A stretch of DNA of 64,000 bases from Priestia aryabhattai (GTDB lineage: Bacteria; Bacillota; Bacilli; Bacillales; Bacillaceae_H). The notes beneath the pieces are model-generated. The model was not told the origin of the DNA. It saw nothing but the letters and a program-made list of their open reading frames with translations, and did no database searches. Of this stretch, positions 7,250 to 15,022 are shown piece after piece. Location: contig NZ_JAMBOQ010000005.1 of assembly GCF_023715685.1 (NCBI RefSeq), positions 186,001 through 250,000 of the forward strand, read 5' to 3'. The stretch's first letter is position 1. Each line of letters begins with the position of its first letter. Both the position numbers and the translations under genes were made by a program.

Positions 7250-8962
7250 ATGCAAAATGCTAAAAAGCCATTTCGTTCAGACACACAACAAGCCAGGCCT
7301 GAAAAGTCGAATGAGACTTCTGACTTTTCAGGGAAATCAAACAGGAACAACCGTCTACTAACCCCCTTATGGACAACTATTATAGGGTTTTCAATCTTTA
7401 TGGTTGTTGCATTTATCTATTCTCTCTATAATCCAGATCTCTATTGGCCAGGCCTCATTTTAATGTTCATTATGTATGGTGTTATTTATTTTATTGGTGC
7501 TCGAGCCGCTGCAAGTAAAAAAGGAAAATCAGACGATATGCTTGTTGCAGGAAGATCTATGCCGCTATGGATTTCAATGTTCACAATGACCGCCACTTGG
7601 GTCGGTGGAGGATATATTGCTGGAACGGCCGAAACCGTTTATTCCTCCGGGTTGACATGGACTCAAGCACCATGGTGTTATTCAATCAGCTTAATTTTAG
7701 GCGGTATCTTTTTTGCTAGAAAGATGAGAAGGTTTGAGTTTATGACAATGCTTGATCCTTTAGAATCTCGTTTCGGTAAGAAAATGGCTACGGTTCTTTA
7801 TTTTCCAGCTATACTGGGAGAGCTGTTTTGGAGCGCAGCTATCTTAACTGCTTTAGGAACAACATTCGGTGTGATTTTAGGCCTCAGTTTTTCAATTTCC
7901 ATCATTCTTTCCGCACTTATTGCCATTGCATACACCGTGATTGGCGGCTTGTGGGCAGTAGCACATACCGATATCTTACAGCTTTCTATTATGTTTTTAG
8001 GACTATTTCTGGTTCTTCCCTTTGCATTTTCGAATACGGGAGGAGTGGGAGCCGTTTTTTCTACTTATTCAGAAGGCATGGCTGGTTCTCTTCATTTATT
8101 TCCTCCATTAAAAGGCTGGGAAGATCCGAAATGGGGAAATACATATTGGCAATGGTGGGATAGCACATTTTTACTTATTTTTGGTGGTATTCCATGGCAA
8201 ATTTATTTTCAGCGCGTGTTATCTGCTAAAAATGAAAAAGCAGCAATGTGGCTATCTATTACAGCTGGTATCTTTTGCGCGTTAGCGGCCTTGCCTCCAA
8301 CTTTAATAGGAATGATCGGTTATAGTGCAGACTGGTCTTCATTTGGAGTGTCAAGCCCTGAGAGCGCGTCAATGATTTTAACGTATGTGTTTAAATATCT
8401 AACGCCTGATTTAGTAGGAGCAATTGCTCTTGGCGGACTAGCTGCTGCCGTTATGGCTGCAGTAGCAGCTTCGTTACTTTCAGCTTCGGGGATGGCAGCC
8501 TGGAACGTGTATCGCCCGATTGTAAAGCCAAATGCGACACAGGCGCAGTTAGATAAAGTTATTAAACGTTCTATCATTATCATTGGAACGGGAGCAACTC
8601 TAATTGCTTTAAACTCTGAGAGTGTCTACTCTTTATGGTATTTATCAGGGGACCTAGTGTATTGTATTCTTTTTCCCCAGTTGGTTTGTGCTTTGTTCTT
8701 TAAAGGAGCTAACTGGTACGGATCTTTGGCTGGATTCATTGTATCTCTTGTCCTTCGAATCGGTGGAGGAGAACCACTGCTTCATTTAAAAGCGCTGCTT
8801 CCGTATCCGATGATTGAAGACGGGGTGGTCATGTTTCCGTTTCGCACATTTGCGATGGTAGGCGGATTGTTAACTATTTTTATTGTTTCTTACGCGACGC
8901 GACGTATTTGCCCTCCTCAGCCGCTTCGAAATCTTCATCGTGACATATCAGTTGAAAAATAA
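7250..8962 (+). CDS. CHT1-like choline transporter (sodium:solute symporter family, SLC5A7-like)
   Basis: A 570-residue polytopic membrane protein whose core from about residue 65 aligns by eye with animal high-affinity choline transporter CHT1/SLC5A7: MTATWVGGGYIAGTAE, YSISLILGGIFFA, TMLDP, GGIPWQIYFQRVLSA, YGLWYLSGDLVY-like and GGEP blocks. W117, Y144, W194 and W316 match W62, Y91, W141 and W254 of human CHT1, which I recall as choline-box residues. In contrast, residues 403-404 are Ala-Ala where the family carries the Ser/Thr pair of sodium site 2, and Asp349 of CHT1 is Ala406. The N-terminus has about 40 polar residues and an extra hydrophobic helix (about 41-60). It is divergent from gbsAB, so choline or betaine uptake is the best guess. 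The coupling ion is open. The start has AAAGGA 9 bases upstream. Confidence 0.82.
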   Translation: MQNAKKPFRSDTQQARPEKSNETSDFSGKSNRNNRLLTPLWTTIIGFSIFMVVAFIYSLYNPDLYWPGLILMFIMYGVIYFIGARAAASKKGKSDDMLVAGRSMPLWISMFTMTATWVGGGYIAGTAETVYSSGLTWTQAPWCYSISLILGGIFFARKMRRFEFMTMLDPLESRFGKKMATVLYFPAILGELFWSAAILTALGTTFGVILGLSFSISIILSALIAIAYTVIGGLWAVAHTDILQLSIMFLGLFLVLPFAFSNTGGVGAVFSTYSEGMAGSLHLFPPLKGWEDPKWGNTYWQWWDSTFLLIFGGIPWQIYFQRVLSAKNEKAAMWLSITAGIFCALAALPPTLIGMIGYSADWSSFGVSSPESASMILTYVFKYLTPDLVGAIALGGLAAAVMAAVAASLLSASGMAAWNVYRPIVKPNATQAQLDKVIKRSIIIIGTGATLIALNSESVYSLWYLSGDLVYCILFPQLVCALFFKGANWYGSLAGFIVSLVLRIGGGEPLLHLKALLPYPMIEDGVVMFPFRTFAMVGGLLTIFIVSYATRRICPPQPLRNLHRDISVEK

Positions 8963-9010
8963 TCAAAAGTCCTCACTTAGTGAGGGTCTTGTGTTACAAA
9001 AAAGCAAAAT

Positions 9011-9036
9011 AAAAAAGCCGCATCTGCGGCTTTTTT
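9011..9036. terminator. Bidirectional terminator between CHT-like gene and gabP
   Basis: AAAAAAGCCGCA and TGCGGCTTTTTT pair perfectly, serving both convergent genes. A weaker hairpin, CCTCAC-TTA-GTGAGG (8971-8985), precedes it directly after the CHT-like gene. Confidence 0.88.
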
Positions 9037-10432
9037 ATTTTGCAATATTTTCTGACTCAGAAAATTGATCGTCAGGTCGCTTGTTGTTTGTTTTTTTGAT
9101 GAACGAATATGAAAGAAGAACCACAGCGGTTAATCCAAGAGTTAAGAAAAACTGTGAGCGCATCGAATCAATAAATGCCATTGATAAGAAGATCACGGTA
9201 ATAACAGCAATTGTTGCGTATGTTAAATACGGGAACAGCCACATTTTCATTCCTTTAATTGGCTGGTTGGCTTGAATCATTTTCTTGCGCAGGCGTAAAT
9301 GAGAAATAGCGATAGCTAAATACACAATAAGAGCAATGGCTCCTGATGCATTAACTAAGAATAAAAAGAGTTTATCCGGCGAAACGAAGCTAAAGATAGC
9401 ACACACATATGCGGCAGCTGTGCTAATCCATACAGCTCTTGCTGGTACGCCTGATTTGCTTACCTTTGCTAAAGCGCGAGGAGCTTGTCCTTTTTGAGCC
9501 AATGATAAAATCATTCGTGAGTTCGTATACAAAGCAGAGTTTAAGCAAGACAAAACGGATACTAATACGACTAAATTCATAATTTGTGCAGCTGCTGGAA
9601 TATTGACCATTTCTAACATTGTTACATATGGACTTTTTAGTAAATCAGCTGAGTTCCAAGGTAAAAGAGTTACTAAAATAGCAACTGAACCAATATAGAA
9701 AATTAAAATTCGCCATACGACACTGCGAATAGCAGTTGTGATAGCTTTTGCTGGATTTTCTGATTCACTAGCTGCAATAGCCGCAATTTCAGCTCCAAAA
9801 TAAGAGAAAATAACGGTAATAACCCCTAAAAAGATAGAGTTCGTGCCTTTTGGCATAAAGCCTCCGTGGCCTGTTAAATTAGCTAAACCAGGTGAAGATG
9901 TGCCTGGGATTAATCCGAAAATAATAGCTAAACCGATTCCCATAAAGGCAACGATTGCCACAATTTTAATCATAGCAAACCAATATTCAAATTCTCCAAA
10001 TGATTTGACAGAGAACAAGTTCGTTAAGGTTAATGCAAAGGTTAAGATTAAGCTTAAAAGCCAAATTGGTACGGAAGGGAGCCATTCATGAACAATTGCT
10101 CCTCCAGCAGTAGCTTCAATCGCAATTACAATTAGCCAGAAAAACCAGTAAAGCCATCCAATAGCATAACCTGCCCAAGCGCCAATTCCTTGCTGAGCAT
10201 ACGTTGCGAATGAGCCTTTATCTGGGTTTACCATGGCCATTTCACCGAGCATACGCATCAATAGAACGACTAGCAGTCCGGCTGCTGCATATGAAACTAC
10301 TGCTGCTGGGCCTGTTGCGTTAATAACGGATCCGCTTCCTACAAACAAGCCGGCTCCGATAATACCTGCAATGGAAATCATGGAAACGTGACGTTGCTTT
10401 AACTTTCCGTGTGATTCTGTTTTGTTTCCCAT
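9035..10432 (-). CDS. gabP: GABA/amino acid permease (GabP-like, APC family)
   Basis: A 465-residue amino acid permease with about 12 membrane segments. It resembles B. subtilis GabP along its whole length: MISIAGIIGAGLFVGSGSVI near the N-terminus, IGWLYWFFWLIVIAIEA, SVKSFGEFEYWFAMIK, and MWLFPYLTYATI near the C-terminus. It would import gamma-aminobutyrate or a related amino acid by proton symport. I chose ATG 10432, 8 bases after AAAGGAG; a GTG three codons upstream overlaps that ribosome-binding site. The gene stands alone behind a sigma-54-type promoter, so it should need SigL and an enhancer-binding activator. Substrate is inferred from similarity; related permeases carry proline or arginine. 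Confidence 0.82.
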   Translation of the reverse strand: MGNKTESHGKLKQRHVSMISIAGIIGAGLFVGSGSVINATGPAAVVSYAAAGLLVVLLMRMLGEMAMVNPDKGSFATYAQQGIGAWAGYAIGWLYWFFWLIVIAIEATAGGAIVHEWLPSVPIWLLSLILTFALTLTNLFSVKSFGEFEYWFAMIKIVAIVAFMGIGLAIIFGLIPGTSSPGLANLTGHGGFMPKGTNSIFLGVITVIFSYFGAEIAAIAASESENPAKAITTAIRSVVWRILIFYIGSVAILVTLLPWNSADLLKSPYVTMLEMVNIPAAAQIMNLVVLVSVLSCLNSALYTNSRMILSLAQKGQAPRALAKVSKSGVPARAVWISTAAAYVCAIFSFVSPDKLFLFLVNASGAIALIVYLAIAISHLRLRKKMIQANQPIKGMKMWLFPYLTYATIAVITVIFLSMAFIDSMRSQFFLTLGLTAVVLLSYSFIKKTNNKRPDDQFSESENIAK

Positions 10433-10525
10433 CGTATTCACTCCTTTAAAATTATCGTAAGAATATTAGAAAATAAAGTAAATTCTGAAAATATAAATAG
10501 AAATTCCTCCCCTTACCTTTATAAT

Positions 10526-10543
10526 AAGCAAGAAGTGTGCCAA
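10526..10543 (-). promoter_or_regulatory. Sigma-54 (SigL) -24/-12 promoter of the gabP-like gene
   Basis: On the minus strand TTGGCAC (10537-10543) and TTGCTT (10526-10531) place the invariant GG and GC exactly 12 bases apart, matching the -24/-12 consensus. The start codon is about 80 bases beyond the expected transcription start. sigL itself is at 59913. Confidence 0.78.
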
Positions 10544-10763
10544 TTATCAAATTACTATTAAAATCGCCTTTAAGTTACTAAATTTAAAATGTTTTGAGTC
10601 AAAAAAGACTTAATATATTCATTGTAGACTTGTTTTTTATTCGGAATTTCTGCTATATACGTACATTCTCTACAAGTTTTCGACACACATCTTATTTATC
10701 TTGTATGATAAAAGATAAATCGTTATTATATTCCAAGAAGAATGTTTGAGAGGGTGCGTGTGT
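10544..10763. other. Intergenic region upstream of gabP and the 10764 gene
   Basis: AT-rich space between divergent genes. For a sigma-54 promoter an upstream activator site is expected here. TTGTAGA (10622-10628) and TCTACAA (10669-10675) are inverted copies 40 bases apart, but may be chance. A TATGAT-like -10 for the rightward gene lies near 10705 without a clear -35. Confidence 0.3.
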
Positions 10764-11444
10764 TTGAGAAAATTTATAGTTGTTGTTTTTCTATTTATTA
10801 TCCTTTTATTTGGGTTGTATTTTTTCGTTAGTCCAGTCAGAAATGTCGAAAAGCTTGATCAGACTGCTTCATTACCTTCACTGGCACAAGAAAAGTCCGC
10901 TCATGCGACGTCACTAGAACTGAATGGCGGGTCTCCTATTTTAGGATACCGATTAAGCGAGAGCGATGTTAATGATTACTTGCGCAGCTATCTTTATGAA
11001 AATGATGAAACGATTGAAGGAGCAGAAGCCGAGTTGCTTCCGGAACATATAAAATTTTATATTAATAAACATGTAGTATCTTTTATGGAATCACAGTTTG
11101 TAGTTGATATAACACCAAATGCCGAAAATGGAAAGCTTGTTTTAAAGGTGAACAGCGTGCATTTAGGAAGAATGCCTATTCCTATGTCTCTTGTATGGGA
11201 TCGTTTAAATATTAATGGGTCATCTGATGTCACGGTCGATAAAGAAATGAATGAAATTACTTTACTCAATAATTTGCCAGAGTCAATTTCATTTGAACAA
11301 GCAGATACAACGGATGAATATATAAATTTATCTGCCTCTGTTACCATTGATTCGTTACGAGATATTATAAATCTAGCACCATACCTTATTCCTAAAGATA
11401 TTCAAAGAAATTTGTCCCAAAAACTGAACTTGTTTAGCCAATAA
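10764..11444 (+). CDS. Membrane-anchored protein of unknown function (DUF2140/YpmS-like)
   Basis: The 226-residue product has a short basic start (MRKF), one strong hydrophobic helix (about residues 4-24) and an extracytoplasmic remainder with regular beta-strand pattern. The segment NSVHLGRMPIPMSLVWD recalls the DUF2140 (YpmS) family, whose role is not known to me. The start is taken at TTG 10764, 9 bases after GAGAGGG; in-frame TTG 10746 and GTG 10758 are less well placed. It has its own terminator and is not evidently part of an operon. Confidence 0.6.
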   Translation: MRKFIVVVFLFIILLFGLYFFVSPVRNVEKLDQTASLPSLAQEKSAHATSLELNGGSPILGYRLSESDVNDYLRSYLYENDETIEGAEAELLPEHIKFYINKHVVSFMESQFVVDITPNAENGKLVLKVNSVHLGRMPIPMSLVWDRLNINGSSDVTVDKEMNEITLLNNLPESISFEQADTTDEYINLSASVTIDSLRDIINLAPYLIPKDIQRNLSQKLNLFSQ

Positions 11445-11445
11445 T

Positions 11446-11484
11446 AAAAAGCTCACTTATTGTAGAAAAATAAGTGAGCTTTTT
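11446..11484 (+). terminator. Terminator after the DUF2140-like gene
   Basis: Perfect 16-base arms (11446-11461 and 11469-11484, AAAAAGCTCACTTATT and complement) with a 7-base loop. Confidence 0.88.
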
Positions 11485-11507
11485 CTATCTTGCATCATTT
11501 GACCTAT

Positions 11508-11533
11508 GAAAAAAATGTTTGTTTTACCGATAC
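11508..11533 (+). promoter_or_regulatory. Candidate SigD promoter of fliDST
   Basis: GAAA (11508-11511), 14 bases, then ACCGATAC (11526-11533) resembles the SigD consensus TAAA-N15-GCCGATAT. It lies about 105 bases before fliD, where a flagellar late-gene promoter is expected. Confidence 0.5.
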
Positions 11534-11646
11534 AAAATAGAGAAGTGGTGAACCTATGAACTAATAGGGAGCTTCGAAAAAATACACTCATATTTTATGG
11601 CCAACAATTGATGAATAGATGAATAAAAAAACGGTGGTGATGGTAA

Positions 11647-13449
11647 GTGGTAAGAGTAAGTGGGTTAGCAAGCGGAATGGATATTGATCAAATCGTCAGT
11701 GATTTAATGAAGGCTGAACGAATGCCTATTGATAAAATGAAAAAACAAAAGCAAACGTTAGAGTGGCAGCGAGATGATTATCGCTCAATGAACTTGCTGT
11801 TATCAGAATTTAATAATCTCGCTTTTAATATGACCTTGCAGTCTTCTTATTCGTCCAAAACGGTATCTTCAGCAGATGAAACGAAAGTAAAAGCAGCAGC
11901 TACTTCCTCAGCAGGAAACGCGTCTTATACACTTTCAAACGTGACAATGGCAACTGCTGCGCAGAGCATTAGCTCTGATAGTATTGCTTCTAGTATTGAT
12001 CCGACGAAAAGTTTGTGGTCTCAACGGGATTTGATGGGAGCAGGTGTGTGGACTAAAAAAACGGTTGATCAAGCCGCTATAGCGTTAAGTGCTGATACTA
12101 GTACAGTAAAACTAGCTAAAGGATCTCTTTCTGAGGTGAATACTCTAGAGTCTATCTCTGTTACCACTGGAGGTACGAGTAAAGATTATAGCGTGAGAAT
12201 AGGAACAGCGGCGGGGGCAGTAGATCCTAATGAAGTATTCATTAACGCAGACACAGGTGAAATGACGTTTGGTACAACATTAACAAGCGGTAGCACAATT
12301 GAAGCGTTTTCGTATCAGCAAAATGTGTTGAACTTTTCTATTACAACGTATGATAGTACAGGTAAAGCAACAGGAAATAGTGAAGATGGCGGAAGTACGC
12401 CATTTGAATTTGACGGTTCATCATCACTAAATACGGTTTTGACACAAATCAGCAATTCAAAAGTAGGCGTTTCAGCTTTTTTCGATGAAGGAACGAATAA
12501 AGTTGTCTTTACTCGCAAAGATACGGGTGATTTATCTTCTGCAGATAGTAATGATGGTTCAAAGGGTTCAAACATGGTTTTTTCAGGCGCATTTTTGACG
12601 GACTTTTTGAAGCTCGACGGTGATGCCAAAGGAACAGATGCAAAGCTTACACTAAACGGTCTAGAAACAACCCGTAAATCCAATACGTTTACCACTGGAG
12701 GCGTTACCTATACCCTTCAAAATAATTTTACAGGGGATGTACGCGTCAACGTAAGCAATGATACGCAGAAAGTATTTGATACAATTAAAGACTTTGTGAC
12801 CAAATACAATGAACTGATTGAGAAGATTAATGGAAAGATTACGGAAGAAAGAGACCGGAACTATCAGCCTTTGACTGATGAAGAAAGAGAAAAGCTAACG
12901 GATAAACAAGCCGAGCAATGGGATGATAAGGCGAAAAGCGGTTTGTTAAAAGGAGACTCAATTTTATCAAGTGGGCTGAATCAAATGCGTTCTAACTGGT
13001 ATGGCTCTATATCAGGAGTGAGCGGAGCATTTTCGCAGCTAACCGACATCGGTATTTCAACTAGCGCAAACTATAGCGATCGAGGCAAGCTAGTCATAGA
13101 AGGTGACGGAACTAAATTAAAAGAAGCAATTGAAAAAGACCCGCAGTCCGTCATGGATTTATTTATGAAAAGTGGAAGTACAACAAGTGAAAAAGGGATT
13201 GTACGACGTTTACGTGATACGATTACTCAAACCGTATCCAAAGTCGAGCAGCGCGCTGGCCGTTCAACATGGACAAGCGAACAATTTTTGCTTGGGCGTA
13301 ATTTAAAAAGCGTAAATAGCCAAATCACTAGTTTTGAAAGCAGGCTCACACAAATAGAGGACCGGTATTATCGTCAGTTTACAGCAATGGAAAAAGCCAT
13401 TCAAAATGCAAATGCTCAAAGCGCGCAGCTATCGCAATATTTTAGTTAA
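11647..13449 (+). CDS. fliD: Flagellar filament cap protein FliD
   Basis: FliD (HAP2) caps the growing filament and guides flagellin folding outside the cell. The 600-residue protein starts with the family N-terminal motif RVSGLASGMDIDQIVSDLM and ends with a coiled-coil axial helix (RLTQIEDRYYRQFTAMEKAI). The C-terminal domain contains KYNELIEKIN and a DIGIST-like block typical of FliD. It is longer than many Bacillus FliD proteins (about 500), the extra length lying in the variable middle. The GTG start has GGTGGTG 7 bases upstream. fliS follows after 16 bases. Confidence 0.96.
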   Translation: MVRVSGLASGMDIDQIVSDLMKAERMPIDKMKKQKQTLEWQRDDYRSMNLLLSEFNNLAFNMTLQSSYSSKTVSSADETKVKAAATSSAGNASYTLSNVTMATAAQSISSDSIASSIDPTKSLWSQRDLMGAGVWTKKTVDQAAIALSADTSTVKLAKGSLSEVNTLESISVTTGGTSKDYSVRIGTAAGAVDPNEVFINADTGEMTFGTTLTSGSTIEAFSYQQNVLNFSITTYDSTGKATGNSEDGGSTPFEFDGSSSLNTVLTQISNSKVGVSAFFDEGTNKVVFTRKDTGDLSSADSNDGSKGSNMVFSGAFLTDFLKLDGDAKGTDAKLTLNGLETTRKSNTFTTGGVTYTLQNNFTGDVRVNVSNDTQKVFDTIKDFVTKYNELIEKINGKITEERDRNYQPLTDEEREKLTDKQAEQWDDKAKSGLLKGDSILSSGLNQMRSNWYGSISGVSGAFSQLTDIGISTSANYSDRGKLVIEGDGTKLKEAIEKDPQSVMDLFMKSGSTTSEKGIVRRLRDTITQTVSKVEQRAGRSTWTSEQFLLGRNLKSVNSQITSFESRLTQIEDRYYRQFTAMEKAIQNANAQSAQLSQYFS

Positions 13450-13465
13450 GAAGGAGTGAACGTTT

Positions 13466-13867
13466 ATGGCAGCAAATAATCCGTATCAAGCGTATCAGCA
13501 AGGAGCTGTTCAGACTGCTTCTCCAGGAGAGTTAACGCTTATGCTGTATAACGGGTGTTTAAAATTTATCAAGCTTGCACGAGCAGGCATACAGGAAAAA
13601 AATATTGAGCTAAAAAATACGAATCTGTTAAAAGCGCAAAATATTATTCAAGAATTAATGATTACCCTTGATACAAACGTGCAAGTTGCTAAGTCTATGA
13701 TGGCCATGTATGACTACATTAACCAGTGTTTAATTGAAGCTAACACAAAAAATGATATAGCAAGCTTGGACGAAGCTGAACAATATGTAACAGAATTCCG
13801 CGATACATGGAAGCAAGTTGTGCAGCTTCATCGCCAGCAAGTCCATGGAAGCGGCGGTCAAGCATAA
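13466..13867 (+). CDS. fliS: Flagellin export chaperone FliS
   Basis: FliS binds the C-terminus of flagellin in the cytoplasm and prevents premature polymerisation. The 133-residue helical protein shows the family start NNPYQAYQQGAVQTASPGELTLMLYNG. It lies in a tight fliD-fliS-fliT operon with an AAGGAGTG ribosome-binding site. Its client flagellin is not encoded in the window. Confidence 0.96.
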   Translation: MAANNPYQAYQQGAVQTASPGELTLMLYNGCLKFIKLARAGIQEKNIELKNTNLLKAQNIIQELMITLDTNVQVAKSMMAMYDYINQCLIEANTKNDIASLDEAEQYVTEFRDTWKQVVQLHRQQVHGSGGQA

Positions 13868-13869
13868 AT

Positions 13870-14208
13870 ATGATAAATGAACTGTATCAGCTAACTGATG
13901 AGATTTATCGGCTTACTCAAACATTTTCCGACAAAAATCGAGAAGAAGACATTCAAAAATTAGAGTATCTTCTATTAAAAAGACGTGACATCATAGAGAA
14001 GCTGCCGCCAAAAAGTAGGGATAATGAATCGATGGGTAAGAAAATTGTCGAAATGAATAAGGCAATTGATCAAAAGCTGATCTTAATTCGGCATCAAATT
14101 ATGGTGGATCTCCGTTTGCTAAAAGCGAAGAAAAAGCATAATAACAGCTATGTAAACCCTTACGAAACGAAAATGTTTGATGGGATGTTTTACGATAAAA
14201 AAAATTAA
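13870..14208 (+). CDS. fliT: Flagellar protein FliT (putative FliD chaperone)
   Basis: A 112-residue, highly charged helical protein in the position of fliT, 2 bases after the fliS stop. FliT proteins chaperone FliD. Sequence similarity in this family is low, so position is the main evidence. I start at ATG 13870 (MINELYQLTDEIYRLTQ); an in-frame ATG at 13807 lies inside fliS and lacks a ribosome-binding site. Confidence 0.82.
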   Translation: MINELYQLTDEIYRLTQTFSDKNREEDIQKLEYLLLKRRDIIEKLPPKSRDNESMGKKIVEMNKAIDQKLILIRHQIMVDLRLLKAKKKHNNSYVNPYETKMFDGMFYDKKN

Positions 14209-14229
14209 TTCTGCTTAAAAAAATACAAC

Positions 14230-14260
14230 CCTTCTTCTTATGAAGAAGGTCTATTTTTTT
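14230..14260 (+). terminator. Terminator after fliT
   Basis: CCTTCTTC-TTAT-GAAGAAGG followed by a T-run (TATTTTTTT). Confidence 0.8.
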
Positions 14261-14324
14261 GGTTTTTTCATAAACTTTTCTCAGGTTCCAAAATTTTTCA
14301 CTAAATTTTCGAAAAATTTTAATA

Positions 14325-14350
14325 GTTTAGGAAGGGGTTGTGTCGGGTAT
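14325..14350 (+). promoter_or_regulatory. SigB-type promoter of hpf
   Basis: GTTTAG (14325-14330), 14 bases, GGGTAT (14345-14350), close to the general-stress SigB consensus GTTTAA-N12/14-GGGTAT. hpf (yvyD) is known to be SigB-controlled in B. subtilis. Confidence 0.7.
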
Positions 14351-14397
14351 TGTAGAATTGTAGAGGTATAGCAATGGATTAAAGGAGGAGTTCGAAC

Positions 14398-14949
14398 ATG
14401 ATGTATAACATTCGCGGTGAAAACATTGAGGTGACTCCAGCAATTAGGGAATACGTAGAGAAAAAGCTTGGTAAGTTAGAGCGTTATTTCGACGAAACAC
14501 CAACTGCTGACGTAAATGTAAACTTAAAAGTCTACAATAACGATCAAAAAATAGAAGTCACAATTCCAATGAATGATCTCGTATTGAGAGCCGAAGAGAC
14601 ACACAGTGATTTATACGCAGCTGTCGATCTTGTCCTAGATAAATTAGAGCGTCAAATTCGTAAACATAAAACAAAAGTGAATCGAAAAATGCGTGAAAAA
14701 GGTGCTGAGAAGTATCTATTTGCAGCATTAGAAAGCGAAGCGAACGTAGCTGTTGCAACTGAAGAAGATGAATTAGAGCTAGTTCGTACAAAACGATTTA
14801 ATTTAAAACCAATGGATAGCGAAGAGGCTATTTTACAAATGAATATGTTAGGACATAGTTTCTTTGTATTTACAAACGCTGAGACAAACATTACAAACGT
14901 TGTGTACCGAAGAAAAGATGGACGATATGGATTGATTGAACCAAACTAA
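14398..14949 (+). CDS. hpf: Ribosome hibernation promoting factor HPF, long form
   Basis: Long HPF dimerises 70S ribosomes into inactive 100S particles in stationary phase and stress. The 183-residue product has the N-terminal YfiA-like ribosome-binding domain (residues 1-100, MMYNIRGENIEVTPAIREYVEKK) and the C-terminal dimerisation domain (about 125-183, KPMDSEEAILQMNMLGHSFFVF), separated by an acidic linker. An AAAGGAGG ribosome-binding site lies 9 bases before the first of two adjacent ATGs. A SigB promoter is upstream. Confidence 0.95.
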   Translation: MMYNIRGENIEVTPAIREYVEKKLGKLERYFDETPTADVNVNLKVYNNDQKIEVTIPMNDLVLRAEETHSDLYAAVDLVLDKLERQIRKHKTKVNRKMREKGAEKYLFAALESEANVAVATEEDELELVRTKRFNLKPMDSEEAILQMNMLGHSFFVFTNAETNITNVVYRRKDGRYGLIEPN

Positions 14950-14984
14950 CGGTTACAGGCTCTCTTAAATAAGAGCAGTAAAAT

Positions 14985-15016
14985 AAAAGCAGCGTGCTTC
15001 CGCACGCTGCTTTTTT
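14985..15016. terminator. Bidirectional terminator between hpf and the GNAT pseudogene
   Basis: AAAAGCAGCGTGC-TTCC-GCACGCTGCTTTT, a perfect 13-base stem with a T-run on both strands. Confidence 0.9.
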
Positions 15017-15022
15017 AGCTGT

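Noticed and set aside
14329..14358. SigH promoter for hpf (AGGA ... GAAT)
   Set aside because: The two halves are 26 bases apart, too far for the SigH consensus; the SigB match is better.
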